Shown here: positions 28,930 through 36,503 of the stretch, in pieces
Numbering within the stretch: position 1 is the first letter of the stretch
Layout of the letters: every line of letters begins with the position of its first letter
Source: an uncultured Gemmiger sp.
Lineage (GTDB): Bacteria > Bacillota > Clostridia > Oscillospirales > Ruminococcaceae
DNA: 42,065 nucleotides
Assembly: GCA_944388125.1 (NCBI GenBank)
Contig: CALXHO010000016.1
Span: 1-42,065 of the forward strand
Direction: 5' to 3'
Made by a program: the position numbers and the translations under genes
Notes under the pieces: model-generated
What the model saw: only the letters and a program-made list of their open reading frames with translations
Told to the model about the DNA's origin: nothing
The model's database searches: none

Positions 28930-30914
28930 GAAATCGTCTCCAATTCTTTGTCCCACAGAACAGTGGCGTCGGGAATGTCCAGCGTCAGCATCAGCCAGCC
29001 CGGGTCACTGTCATCAAATTTCAAAATGGCATAGGTGTTGCCGTCGGAACAGATCGCTTTTGCCTGTTCCAGCCGTTGCCGGGTAAAGGGGGAGTCGGCA
29101 AAGCAGACTGTCTTTTTGTCACTGTCCAGCACGCCGCGGTTCCACAGCTGATCGGTGTAGTCGGCGATTCGCAGGGGATAGTTCTCATCATAAGGGGTAC
29201 AGAGGAAATCCCCGGTAAAATTCTGCATGCCGGGAGCGATGACATACCAGTGACAGCTGCCATCTTCGGAACGGACCTCACCACACCAGGCCTTGTCACA
29301 GACGAAATCTGCATATTTCAAAAACTCTGTCTCGGTATGGAAGAGATAAAGGGTCTGACTGTCCAGTGTTCCGGAGGCAAGAGCTTCAAGAGCTGCGGAT
29401 CTGGAGTCTGCCAGTGCACCGGCGTCATATCTTGCAGCAAAGGGATCGTTGGTCGTCATACCGAGATCTGCAGCATACAATGTCAGATTCAGAGCGTCAT
29501 CCTGCAGGCCGTCCAGAGAAAAAATGTGACGATAGCTGCCCTGTGCCTGCTGCCAGAAGATGCTGCCCAGCCCGGAAGGATAGGCCTCTGTCTCCTGCGC
29601 CTGATGCATGGCGTCGCTGCGCTGGATCAGGCCGGGGGAGATGTCCCAGACCTGTACGGCACAGAGTGCGGCAAGGACAACCGCCAGCAAAACACGGTTT
29701 GCGTTCCGCGGGATGGCCCGCAGGACAAGAGTGAAGGCTGCCAGTATCAGCAGATAGTAGACCGGCCAGAACATTCGCCCGCTGGAGCGGAAAATGGAAA
29801 ACAGGGAAACCAGTTTGGCCGGGAGAGGAATGGTCAGCAGGGTGGCACCGTTTGCTGTCACCACATTGCTGACGGCAAATGCGCTCAGGATGAGGCAGAC
29901 AACGGCAAGCATGAAATGGCGGCGAAGCATGCCACGCAGGCCGAGACGGCGCTGGATTAGGAGGATCAACACAGAAAGAGGAAGGACAATCAGAATGCCC
30001 AATCCCAGATAGGCAAAGGCATCGTAGTTGCCGCCGACCTGATTTTGCGCCGGCAGCAACCGGCTCCACTGCACGCCGCCCACACCCACGGGGTTCCACA
30101 GGGCGTTCAGGTTCAGGCCGAAGTAGCCGTACAGAGCGTCGCTGCCGCTGGAAGCTTTTCCGTGAAACAGGCCGAATGCCCAGCCCACGCCGAGGGTTGC
30201 GGCGAGATTGGCGAACAGATACACAGCGGGGAGGGCAAAGCGGTGGGAGGAGATTGCATACTCTACCAGGAGCGCCAGCGTCACCGCGTATGTCATAGGC
30301 AGAAAATAGGGATGAACTGCAATGATAAAGGCATTGAGCAAAAAGAGCCCGACCCCGGGCATGGCATTTCTGCGCCGGCAGTCGAAATAACAGTACAGTG
30401 CAGCCAGAATGCAGAACTGAGCCCCCAAGGCCGTGTGGCGGAAGGCCCGCTCAAACAGGACGGGACTCGTGACAAAAAGGATATCTCCCAGAACAGGCAG
30501 AAGAAAGCCGGAGGAAAAGCAGCCTGTCAGCAGGGCACCGAAAGCCCCCTGAAAGAAAAAGCACAGCAGGGTAAAGATACCGAAATACTGAAAGGTGTCC
30601 GGCAGAATGGGGGACAGCAAGCGGAACAGTGCGGCAAACAGGGGGATGGAATCGGTGTAGGCAACGCTGAGGCCATCCGGGTAATTCAGCCCCTGGGCGA
30701 TGCAAAAGGGAAAGCCGATGTCACTCTGTCGGTAAAACAGCCAGCCTGCGTAATGCTGCTGGATATCTTTCTCCACGTATCCGCCGCGGCAAAAGGCATC
30801 GTTGGTCACATCCAGCGGGGCAATCCCATATACCAGCAGGAAGACCAGAATGCCCAAAAGCCCACCAGTCAGGAAAAGAACGGCCTTTCTGTGTGCCGAA
30901 AATTTTGCAGTCAA
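28926..30914 (-). CDS. Multi-pass membrane protein (DUF6311-like)
   Basis: A 662-residue protein with about ten to twelve predicted membrane segments in the first 430 residues, then a large extracytoplasmic domain. The layout, an early FCRGGYVEKDIQQHYAGWLFYR motif with acidic residues after the first segment, is that of GT-C-like glycosyltransferase families such as DUF6311; enzymatic activity is inferred only. The start is a TTG at 30914 with AAAAGGAGG 9 bases upstream; ATG 30956 lacks a site. The fusion of its end to the RluA-type gene by a 4-base overlap is odd, as their functions are unrelated. Confidence 0.75.
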   Translation of the reverse strand: MTAKFSAHRKAVLFLTGGLLGILVFLLVYGIAPLDVTNDAFCRGGYVEKDIQQHYAGWLFYRQSDIGFPFCIAQGLNYPDGLSVAYTDSIPLFAALFRLLSPILPDTFQYFGIFTLLCFFFQGAFGALLTGCFSSGFLLPVLGDILFVTSPVLFERAFRHTALGAQFCILAALYCYFDCRRRNAMPGVGLFLLNAFIIAVHPYFLPMTYAVTLALLVEYAISSHRFALPAVYLFANLAATLGVGWAFGLFHGKASSGSDALYGYFGLNLNALWNPVGVGGVQWSRLLPAQNQVGGNYDAFAYLGLGILIVLPLSVLILLIQRRLGLRGMLRRHFMLAVVCLILSAFAVSNVVTANGATLLTIPLPAKLVSLFSIFRSSGRMFWPVYYLLILAAFTLVLRAIPRNANRVLLAVVLAALCAVQVWDISPGLIQRSDAMHQAQETEAYPSGLGSIFWQQAQGSYRHIFSLDGLQDDALNLTLYAADLGMTTNDPFAARYDAGALADSRSAALEALASGTLDSQTLYLFHTETEFLKYADFVCDKAWCGEVRSEDGSCHWYVIAPGMQNFTGDFLCTPYDENYPLRIADYTDQLWNRGVLDSDKKTVCFADSPFTRQRLEQAKAICSDGNTYAILKFDDSDPGWLMLTLDIPDATVLWDKELETIS

Positions 30915-30967
30915 AGTTGGCCGCCTCCTTTTCTCACAGATCTCAATGAAAAACACAATGATTTATT

Positions 30968-30996
30968 ATTGTATCATACTCGACTTCATTTGCCTA
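30968..30996 (-). promoter_or_regulatory. Promoter for the membrane protein / RluA operon
   Basis: On the minus strand TAGGCA (30991-30996), a 17-base spacer and TACAAT (30968-30973), with TG in the extended -10 position. It runs divergent from the tRNA-Leu promoter 12 bases away. Confidence 0.65.
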
Positions 30997-31007
30997 GCGG
31001 ATACGGT

Positions 31008-31036
31008 TTGACAATGCCCCCGGTGTGTTGTAAAAT
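31008..31036 (+). promoter_or_regulatory. Promoter for tRNA-Leu
   Basis: TTGACA (31008-31013), a 17-base spacer and TAAAAT (31031-31036), 17 bases before the tRNA. Confidence 0.85.
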
Positions 31037-31053
31037 AATACACGCAGTCCTGC

Positions 31054-31137
31054 GCCGCTATGGTGGAATAGGCAGACACAAGAGACTTAAAATCTCTCGG
31101 AAGAGATTCCGTACCGGTTCGACCCCGGTTAGCGGCA
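31054..31137 (+). tRNA. tRNA-Leu (anticodon TAA)
   Basis: The acceptor stem is GCCGCTA with TAGCGGC and discriminator A. The anticodon stem-loop AGAGA-CTTAAAA-TCTCT gives anticodon TAA, and the long variable arm (about 14 bases) is characteristic of leucine. The T-arm is ACCGG-TTCGACC-CCGGT. CCA is not encoded. It has its own promoter and terminator. Confidence 0.97.
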
Positions 31138-31140
31138 CTG

Positions 31141-31181
31141 AAAAAACGGCCGGCCCTCTCAGTGGGCCGGCCGTTTTTTTA
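31141..31181. terminator. Bidirectional terminator after tRNA-Leu
   Basis: AAAAAACGGCCGGCCC with GGGCCGGCCGTTTTTTT around a short loop. It ends the tRNA transcript on the plus strand and the amino-acid importer operon on the minus strand. Confidence 0.93.
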
Positions 31182-31200
31182 CCTTATCACAAGGCTGAAA

Positions 31201-31938
31201 TCAGAGAACCTTGCTCAAGAAGTCGATGGTGCGGGGCTCTTTCGGATGGAGAATGACTTCCTCGGGGGTGCCCTGTTCCACGATATATCCGCCATCCATA
31301 AAGACGACACGGCTTGCCACTTCCCGGGCAAAGCCGATCTCATGGGTCACGACTACCATGGTCATGCCATCGCGGGCAAGCTGCTGCATGACGGACAGGA
31401 CTTCACCGACCATTTCGGGGTCAAGGGCACTGGTAGGCTCGTCAAACAGCATGATGTCGGGATGCATGCACAGGGCGCGGGCGATGGCAACGCGCTGTTT
31501 CTGACCACCGGACAGCTGGCTGGGGTAGGCGTTGGCCTTGTCCAGCAGGCCAACCTTCTCCAGGTATTTGCGGCCGGTGGCCTCTGCCTCGGCACGGGTG
31601 GCCTTTTTGGTCTCCACGGGAGCCAGCGTCAGGTTCTGCATGACAGTCAGATGGTTGAAGAGATTGAAGTGCTGAAATACCATGCCGATGTTTTCCCGGA
31701 CCTTGTTGAGGTCGGTGTGTTTGTCGGTCATGTCATGCCCATCGATGAGGATCTGACCGCCGGAAGGGGTCTCCAGCCGGTTCAGACAGCGAAGGAAGGT
31801 GCTTTTACCGCTGCCGGAAGGCCCCAGCAGGACAACGACTTCGCCTTCGGTGACATCCATCGAGATGTCCTTCAAAACTTCCAGATCGCCAAACCGTTTG
31901 ACGAGATTGGATACGTGAATCTTGACGTTACCGGCCAC
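31201..31938 (-). CDS. Polar amino-acid ABC transporter ATP-binding protein (second system)
   Basis: ATPase of a complete importer whose permease and binding lipoprotein lie upstream. Walker A is GPSGSGKS at 39-46, LSGGQKQ at 142-148, Walker B IMLFDE at 162-167 and the switch histidine in VVTHEIGF. At 245 residues it is the standard GlnQ size and lacks the charged insert seen in the ATPase at 173-955. The start is a GTG at 31938, with GGAGG 8 bases before it, and overlaps the permease by 11 bases. It is the last gene of the operon, ended by the terminator at 31141-31181. Confidence 0.95.
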   Translation of the reverse strand: MAGNVKIHVSNLVKRFGDLEVLKDISMDVTEGEVVVLLGPSGSGKSTFLRCLNRLETPSGGQILIDGHDMTDKHTDLNKVRENIGMVFQHFNLFNHLTVMQNLTLAPVETKKATRAEAEATGRKYLEKVGLLDKANAYPSQLSGGQKQRVAIARALCMHPDIMLFDEPTSALDPEMVGEVLSVMQQLARDGMTMVVVTHEIGFAREVASRVVFMDGGYIVEQGTPEEVILHPKEPRTIDFLSKVL

Positions 31939-32596
31939 GATTGATCCTCCTCTCGATGTTCTTGGACGCCTTGCTCAGGATAATGATGACGACCATATAC
32001 ATCAGACCGCACAAAAGCCACGCCTGCATGGGCAGACCCACATTGGCGGAGACGTTTTTTGTGGTGTTGGTCAGCTCAGGGAAGCCGATAACCGACAAAA
32101 TGGAAGTGTCCTTGAGCGTGATGATGAACTGGTTGATGATGCTGGGGATCATGGTACGGATGGCCTGCGGAAGCACAACTTTGAACATGCTTTTGCCGTA
32201 GCTCAGACCGAGACTGCGGGCGGCTTCCATCTGGCCCTTGTCGACACTCTGGATGCCGGCGCGGATGATTTCCGCCATATACGCGCCGCAGTTGAGCGAC
32301 AGCGCAATGACGCCTGCCTGCAGGCTGTCCATGCGGAAACTCTTGAAGCCGAGTCCCTGGATCAGCATGGGGATGCCGAAATAGACGAAGTATGCCAGGA
32401 CGATCAGGGGCCAACCCCGGATGGCGTCGACATAGACCGCACCGATGATGTTGCAGGCCCGGTTGCGGACTGTGCTGAGCAGACCGAAAAACAGGCCCAG
32501 CAGGCAGGCAAAAAACAGGGAAAGCAGCGCCAGCAAAAGCGTCTGCCCCATGGCCGCGACCATCATGGTGCCGTAGATCTGGATGATTCTCAGCAT
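31928..32596 (-). CDS. Polar amino-acid ABC transporter permease (second system)
   Basis: Inner-membrane permease of the His/Glu/Gln/Arg type, 222 residues, with about five membrane segments. The cytoplasmic loop that contacts the ATPase is visible: [30 protein letters not shown] (the EAAxxxG motif at about 149-155). The ATG at 32596 has AAGGAGG at proper spacing; the longer open frame to 32653 overlaps an intercistronic hairpin. It follows the binding protein gene by 136 bases. Confidence 0.95.
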   Translation of the reverse strand: MLRIIQIYGTMMVAAMGQTLLLALLSLFFACLLGLFFGLLSTVRNRACNIIGAVYVDAIRGWPLIVLAYFVYFGIPMLIQGLGFKSFRMDSLQAGVIALSLNCGAYMAEIIRAGIQSVDKGQMEAARSLGLSYGKSMFKVVLPQAIRTMIPSIINQFIITLKDTSILSVIGFPELTNTTKNVSANVGLPMQAWLLCGLMYMVVIIILSKASKNIERRINRGR

Positions 32597-32636
32597 GAAG
32601 GTCCTCCTTAACTTGGGTGAGATAGAAATGAAAGAT

Positions 32637-32673
32637 TCAAAGAGAAAGCGCACAGCGGATTGCGGCCGTGCGC
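32637..32673 (-). terminator. Intercistronic hairpin between binding protein and permease genes
   Basis: On the minus strand GCGCACGGC (32673-32665) pairs with GCTGTGCGC (32656-32648), with one G-U pair, followed by TTTCTCTTTG. A weak terminator here would make more binding protein than permease from one transcript, which is typical for such importers. Confidence 0.55.
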
Positions 32674-32732
32674 TCCCGGTGATGGAAAATCCCGGTCAGG
32701 CAAAGACAGGACAACGTCCGCCGGGCCAATGA

Positions 32733-33545
32733 TCACTCCAGGTATTTTGCGATGATTTCGTCGTAGGTTCCGTTGGCCTTGATGTTGGCCAGACCGGCGT
32801 TGAACAGATCCAGGAACTCCTGATTGTCCTCGTTCATGATGGCCAGCGCATAGGGGGAACCCTCGCTCTCAAGACCTTCCGGCACTTTCAGGGCAATGCC
32901 TTTCTGCTTGATGTAAGCGAGCATGACAGGGGTATCCTCGAAGCAGGCCGAGGAGTTGCCGATGATGACATCCTGATACATGGTGGGGGAGTCGTCAAAA
33001 TAGGTGATGGTAAAGCCGTATTCATCCTTCAGGCTCTCGGCATAGTCAGCGCCGGCAGTGCCGTTCTTGACCGCGACGCTGGTGCCGCGCAGATCCTCAA
33101 AGCTGGCAATGTCGGAATCTTCCGGCACAGCGATGGTCTGGGTGGCGGTGTAGTAGCCGTCGGAGAAGATCCAGCCGGATTCAATGCGTTCCTGCTTGAT
33201 GGAAGCACCTGCCATGATGGCGTCTGCCTGGCCGGTCTGAACCGCGGCCACGGCACCATCCCAGCCGATGCTGTTCATCTCATACTGGAAGCCCTGATCC
33301 TCGGCAATGGCAGCCAGGATATCCACGTCGATGCCGACAAAGTTACCCTGCTCGTCGGTATACTCGAAGGGAACAAAGACGGTGTCGGTGGCAACGAGCC
33401 AGACCTTGTCCGAGCCGGAAGCGGTGTCGGAAGTAGCGGAAGAATTGTTGGAGTTGGCAGCAGCGGAAGACCCGGAGGAGGTGCTGCAGGCGGCCAGCGA
33501 GAGTGCCAGCCCCAGTGCCATCAGAGTTGCAAGCATCTTTTTCAT
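32733..33545 (-). CDS. Amino-acid ABC transporter substrate-binding lipoprotein
   Basis: Extracellular receptor of the importer, 270 residues. It has a lipoprotein signal peptide with lipobox LAAC (Cys20), a Ser/Asn-rich linker and a periplasmic-binding-protein-3 fold (about 45-270), shown by FEYTDEQGNFVGIDVDILAAIAEDQG, AGASIKQERIESGWIFSDGYYTATQTI and the hinge region FEDLRGTSVAVKNGTAGADYAE. The substrate is a polar or charged amino acid; which one is uncertain. AAAGGAA precedes the ATG. The leader upstream is about 250 bases and looks regulated. Confidence 0.94.
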   Translation of the reverse strand: MKKMLATLMALGLALSLAACSTSSGSSAAANSNNSSATSDTASGSDKVWLVATDTVFVPFEYTDEQGNFVGIDVDILAAIAEDQGFQYEMNSIGWDGAVAAVQTGQADAIMAGASIKQERIESGWIFSDGYYTATQTIAVPEDSDIASFEDLRGTSVAVKNGTAGADYAESLKDEYGFTITYFDDSPTMYQDVIIGNSSACFEDTPVMLAYIKQKGIALKVPEGLESEGSPYALAIMNEDNQEFLDLFNAGLANIKANGTYDEIIAKYLE

Positions 33546-33801
33546 ATGCGACGTTCCTTTCCTCTATGGTATATGGGGTATAGTATATGCAAAACGCTGT
33601 GAAAGCGAGCTGCCGAAAACGAAAAGGCGACTGCGGCCACATATCCGCAATCGCCTCAGATGCGTATAAGTGAAATGATATAAGCGGAACGGCTCCGGAA
33701 AACCGAATGATCCGCCTTCGGCAAAAGTGATAAAATAATGAATAAATGCGCAGAACAAATTGCCGTATAGCAGTCTTGATTTTGTCCATGGCATTGTATA
33801 T
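33546..33801 (-). promoter_or_regulatory. Long leader of the amino-acid importer operon with internal terminator
   Basis: On the minus strand about 250 bases separate the promoter from the start codon. They hold a stem-loop GGCGATTGCGG/CCGCAGTCGCC (about 33627-33654) followed by TTTTCGTTTT, a convincing intrinsic terminator inside the leader. Further upstream, GCGGA and TCCGC flank a CGG-TTTT-CCG hairpin; the TCCGC could instead pair with the GCGGA in the terminator. That is the arrangement of an attenuator or riboswitch. No T-box, lysine or glycine riboswitch motif was recognised. An in-frame leader ORF exists but has no ribosome site. Confidence 0.5.
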
Positions 33802-33831
33802 ATTATAATAACGCTTGGAGTCAGCTGTCAA
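33802..33831 (-). promoter_or_regulatory. Consensus promoter for the amino-acid importer operon
   Basis: On the minus strand TTGACA (33831-33826), an 18-base spacer and TATAAT (33807-33802), both perfect. It drives the binding protein, permease and ATPase genes through the leader. Confidence 0.88.
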
Positions 33832-33852
33832 TACAGCGATTAAAATTTGAAC

Positions 33853-33887
33853 GTCTGTTTTGCAAAACAGACCTCGTTTTGCAAAAG
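33853..33887. repeat. Tandem palindromes GTTTTGCAAAAC
   Basis: A 20-base perfect palindrome, GTCTGTTTTGCAAAACAGAC (33853-33872), is followed by a second near copy, GTTTTGCAAAAG (33876-33887); the cores are 19 bases apart. They lie 22-56 bases upstream of the importer -35 box and within 10 bases of the end of the cytidylate-kinase-like gene. This could be a pair of regulator sites on one face of the helix or a terminator for that gene. Confidence 0.6.
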
Positions 33888-33894
33888 CATACAT

Positions 33895-34485
33895 TTACAG
33901 CTGATCCGAGGCAGCCAGAACAAGCGCCACGCACTTGTCGATGCCCAGCTTGCTGGTGCACAGGGTCAGGTCGTAGTTCTCGGCGGCACCGTATACCTGT
34001 CCTGTATAGTGGGCGCAGTAGTTGCGCCGTGCCTTGTCTGCAGCGCGCATATCTGCCTCGATGGCTTCCGGCGTGGCATTCGGCATCAACTTTGCCATAT
34101 GTGCCATCCGCCAGTTGCGGTCGGCATGGACAAAGATGCGCAGACAGTGGTCGAACTCCCGCAGGATGTAGTCGGCGTTTCGGCCCACGATGACGCAGCT
34201 CTGGCTGTCTGCCAGCTTCCGGATTGCCCCGACCTGAGCGTTCCAGAGTTCGTCGCTCAGGGGGCGGGAATAAAAGTTGAACAGGCTCTGGGCAAATCCC
34301 ACATCGTGGGGGACTTTTTCATCCCACTTGCGCACCTCTTCCGGGGTGAGCTGCATGGATTCCGCGGCGGTGCGCAGAATGAGGTCGCGGTCTACATATT
34401 CAATGCCGAGTTCGCGGGCGACCCGGCGGCCGATTTCGCCGCCGCCAGCGCCGAATTGCCGGCCGATGGTGATGATGCGTTTCAT
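33895..34485 (-). CDS. Cytidylate-kinase-like family protein
   Basis: A 196-residue P-loop protein of the AAA_26/cytidylate-kinase-2 group. The N-terminus ITIGRQFGAGGGEIGRRVARELG holds the loop; the usual lysine-serine pair (GKS/GKT) is missing, with GGE in place, as in other members whose nucleotide target has not been shown. Later IVGRNADYILRE and FVHADRNWRMAHM resemble the CMP/AMP-binding side. It may phosphorylate a nucleotide or another substrate; function is unproven. The ATG at 34485 follows GGAGGAC 10 bases upstream. A minus-strand promoter is 70 bases upstream. Confidence 0.8.
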   Translation of the reverse strand: MKRIITIGRQFGAGGGEIGRRVARELGIEYVDRDLILRTAAESMQLTPEEVRKWDEKVPHDVGFAQSLFNFYSRPLSDELWNAQVGAIRKLADSQSCVIVGRNADYILREFDHCLRIFVHADRNWRMAHMAKLMPNATPEAIEADMRAADKARRNYCAHYTGQVYGAAENYDLTLCTSKLGIDKCVALVLAASDQL

Positions 34486-34551
34486 AATATGGTGTCCTCC
34501 TTGTGTTGGGGATTTCTCCTGCATTTTGGAATGGCCATTGGTGTTACCACC

Positions 34552-34579
34552 ATTGTATCGGATTTTTGAGACTTTGCAA
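34552..34579 (-). promoter_or_regulatory. Promoter for the cytidylate-kinase-like gene
   Basis: On the minus strand TTGCAA (34579-34574), a 16-base spacer and TACAAT (34557-34552). A small inverted repeat (TGGTG-TTAC-CACCA) lies just after the -10 box. It is divergent from the MATE gene. Confidence 0.6.
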
Positions 34580-34669
34580 GTCCTGCCGTATTTGCGGCAG
34601 CGGGATGCGGCCGGCACTTTTTGGAACCCGTCATAAAAGTAAGGAAAGTTTTGACAAGAGGGGATTAAA

Positions 34670-36037
34670 ATGACAAAGGACCTGACAAGCGGTAATCCGC
34701 TCAAGGTGATACTGTGGTTTTCGTTTCCGCTGGTACTGGGAAACCTGTTCCAGCAGTTCTACAATCTGGCGGATACCATTATTGTCGGCCGCTTTGTGGG
34801 TGTCAATGCGCTGGCGGCAGTCGGTTCCACCAGCTCCATCAATTATATGATCCTGGGGTTTGTAATCGGGATCTGCAACGGCTTTGCTATCCCCATCGCG
34901 CAGTATTTCGGGGCGCGCAGTTACAGTGATATGCGCCGGTATGTGGCAAATGCCGCATGGCTCTCCCTTGCAGGCGCGGTCATCCTTACCGTGGCGACGG
35001 TTTTGCTGACAAGACCGATCCTGCAGCTGATGCAGACGCCGTCGGACATTATAGATGGTGCGGCGGTATATATTGGTTGGATCTTTGCGGGAATACCGTT
35101 TGTATTTCTCTATAATATGGTGTCCTGCATCATGCGCGCATTGGGAGACAGCAAAACCCCCTTGGTATTTTTGGTGGTGACCAGCTTCCTCAACATCGGG
35201 CTGGATCTGGCATTTATTCTATTGCTGGATGCCGGGGTACTGGGGGCTGCGCTGGCGACGGACCTTTCCCAGGCTATCTCCGGGATTGCCAGCTTGATTT
35301 ATCTGTGCAAGCGGTTCGATGTCTTGAAGATGCAGCCCGATGAAAAGCAGATAGACCGTAAGGCATGCAGCCGACTTCTGTATATGGGATTTCCTATGGG
35401 ACTGCAGTGCAGCATTACAGCAATCGGATCCGTCATTATGCAGTGGGCGGTCAATGTGCTGGGCAGTACCGTTGTTGCTGCAGTCACGGCATCCAGCAAG
35501 ACAAGCAATCTGCTCACGGTGCCGCTGGAAAGCATCGGCACCGCCATGGCTACTTATGCGGGACAAAATCTCGGTGCATCCCGGCTGGACCGCGTCCGCA
35601 GCGGTGTACATTATGCACTGGGCATTGTCGCCGTGTATGCGGTGGGGTCCCTGGTTTTGCTGCACTTTTTTGATGTTGCGATTATTGGACTGTTCATCGA
35701 TACGGGTACTGAGATCGAAATCGTGAATCTGGCCCAGGAATATCTTTTGTGGAACAGTCTGTTCTTCTTCCCGCTGGGAGCTCTGATCATCTGGCGGTAT
35801 GTGATACAGGGATTGGGGTATTCCAGCGTCGCTATGATGGCTGGTGTGGCTGAAATGATTGCCCGTACGGCGGTGGCACTGGTTCTTGTGCCTTGGCTGG
35901 GCTTCTTTGGCGCAGCTTTGTCCAACCCGGCGGCCTGGATTGCGGCATGTATCTTCCTGATTCCGGCCTATCGGTGGACAACGCATCATATTGTCAATCG
36001 ATTGCATGCGGGAAAACTCAGTGAGAAGCAATCATAA
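34670..36037 (+). CDS. MATE-family efflux transporter
   Basis: Twelve-segment membrane transporter that exports organic cations, drugs or metabolites using a sodium or proton gradient. The 455 residues show the two MATE halves: the first begins with LKVILWFSFPLVLGNLFQQFYNLADTIIVGRFVG and VSCIMRALGDSKTPL, the second with LLYMGFPMGLQCSITAIGSVIMQWAVNVLG. It belongs to the DinF/NorM-like bacterial branch; the substrate cannot be told. The ATG at 34670 has GAGGGGA upstream. It is a single-gene unit, with a strong terminator after the stop. Confidence 0.95.
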   Translation: MTKDLTSGNPLKVILWFSFPLVLGNLFQQFYNLADTIIVGRFVGVNALAAVGSTSSINYMILGFVIGICNGFAIPIAQYFGARSYSDMRRYVANAAWLSLAGAVILTVATVLLTRPILQLMQTPSDIIDGAAVYIGWIFAGIPFVFLYNMVSCIMRALGDSKTPLVFLVVTSFLNIGLDLAFILLLDAGVLGAALATDLSQAISGIASLIYLCKRFDVLKMQPDEKQIDRKACSRLLYMGFPMGLQCSITAIGSVIMQWAVNVLGSTVVAAVTASSKTSNLLTVPLESIGTAMATYAGQNLGASRLDRVRSGVHYALGIVAVYAVGSLVLLHFFDVAIIGLFIDTGTEIEIVNLAQEYLLWNSLFFFPLGALIIWRYVIQGLGYSSVAMMAGVAEMIARTAVALVLVPWLGFFGAALSNPAAWIAACIFLIPAYRWTTHHIVNRLHAGKLSEKQS

Positions 36038-36057
36038 AATTTGCGGAAATATTAGAA

Positions 36058-36096
36058 GCGGGCGGGACCCTGTGAACGGGTTCCGCCCGCTTTTTT
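36058..36096 (+). terminator. Terminator after the MATE gene
   Basis: GCGGGCGGGACCC (36058-36070) pairs with GGGTTCCGCCCGC (36078-36090) around 7 bases, followed by TTTTTT. Confidence 0.93.
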
Positions 36097-36188
36097 GCGT
36101 ATTGCTGCACAAAAGAACGAAGAATCGTTGAAAATGGAAGAGGGGCCAAAGAAAACAAAACTTTTTTGAAAAAAATCGAAAAAAGGTG

Positions 36189-36217
36189 TTGACTTTATCT
36201 GAACCCTTTGCTATAAT
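36189..36217 (+). promoter_or_regulatory. Promoter for tRNA-Ala
   Basis: TTGACT (36189-36194), a 17-base spacer and TATAAT (36212-36217), with about 44 bases to the tRNA. Confidence 0.85.
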
Positions 36218-36261
36218 AACACCTGTCGCCGGGAGACAGACCTCCCCACGACAGAAAACTT

Positions 36262-36337
<76 letters not shown>

Positions 36338-36340
36338 ACA

Positions 36341-36374
36341 ACCGCCGGGACGTAAGTCCCGGCGGTTTTCTTTT
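36341..36374 (+). terminator. Terminator after tRNA-Ala
   Basis: ACCGCCGGGAC (36341-36351) pairs with GTCCCGGCGGT (36356-36366) around GTAA, followed by TTTTCTTTT. Confidence 0.92.
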
Positions 36375-36445
36375 GCAATCGAATCTTTGAAGATCCGCGA
36401 GTCAAGTGGATGTGGACTATTTCCCGAAAGCCTGGAGGAGGCAAA

Positions 36446-36493
36446 AATAAAAAACGCCATCGGAAACGGCAACTGCCTCCGATGGCGTTTTTT
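36446..36493. terminator. Terminator downstream of nadE, usable on both strands
   Basis: ACGCCATCGGA (36454-36464) pairs with TCCGATGGCGT (36478-36488), flanked by A-rich and T-rich tracts. It ends nadE on the minus strand 11 bases after its stop. Confidence 0.9.
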
Positions 36494-36503
36494 ATTGACA
36501 AAA

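Noticed and set aside
29076-29960. 294-codon open frame on the plus strand across the membrane protein gene
   Set aside because: It is antisense to a gene with clear membrane segments and ribosome site, and has no own start signal.
33564-33794. 76-codon leader ORF upstream of the binding protein
   Set aside because: It lies in the structured leader and no Shine-Dalgarno is present. A second frame from the ATG at about 33787 also lacks one. Kept only as a remark in the leader entry.
34583-34600. CTGCCG-TATTTG-CGGCAG hairpin between the cytidylate-kinase-like and MATE genes
   Set aside because: A short 6-bp palindrome without T-tract or second copy; possible operator but unsupported.
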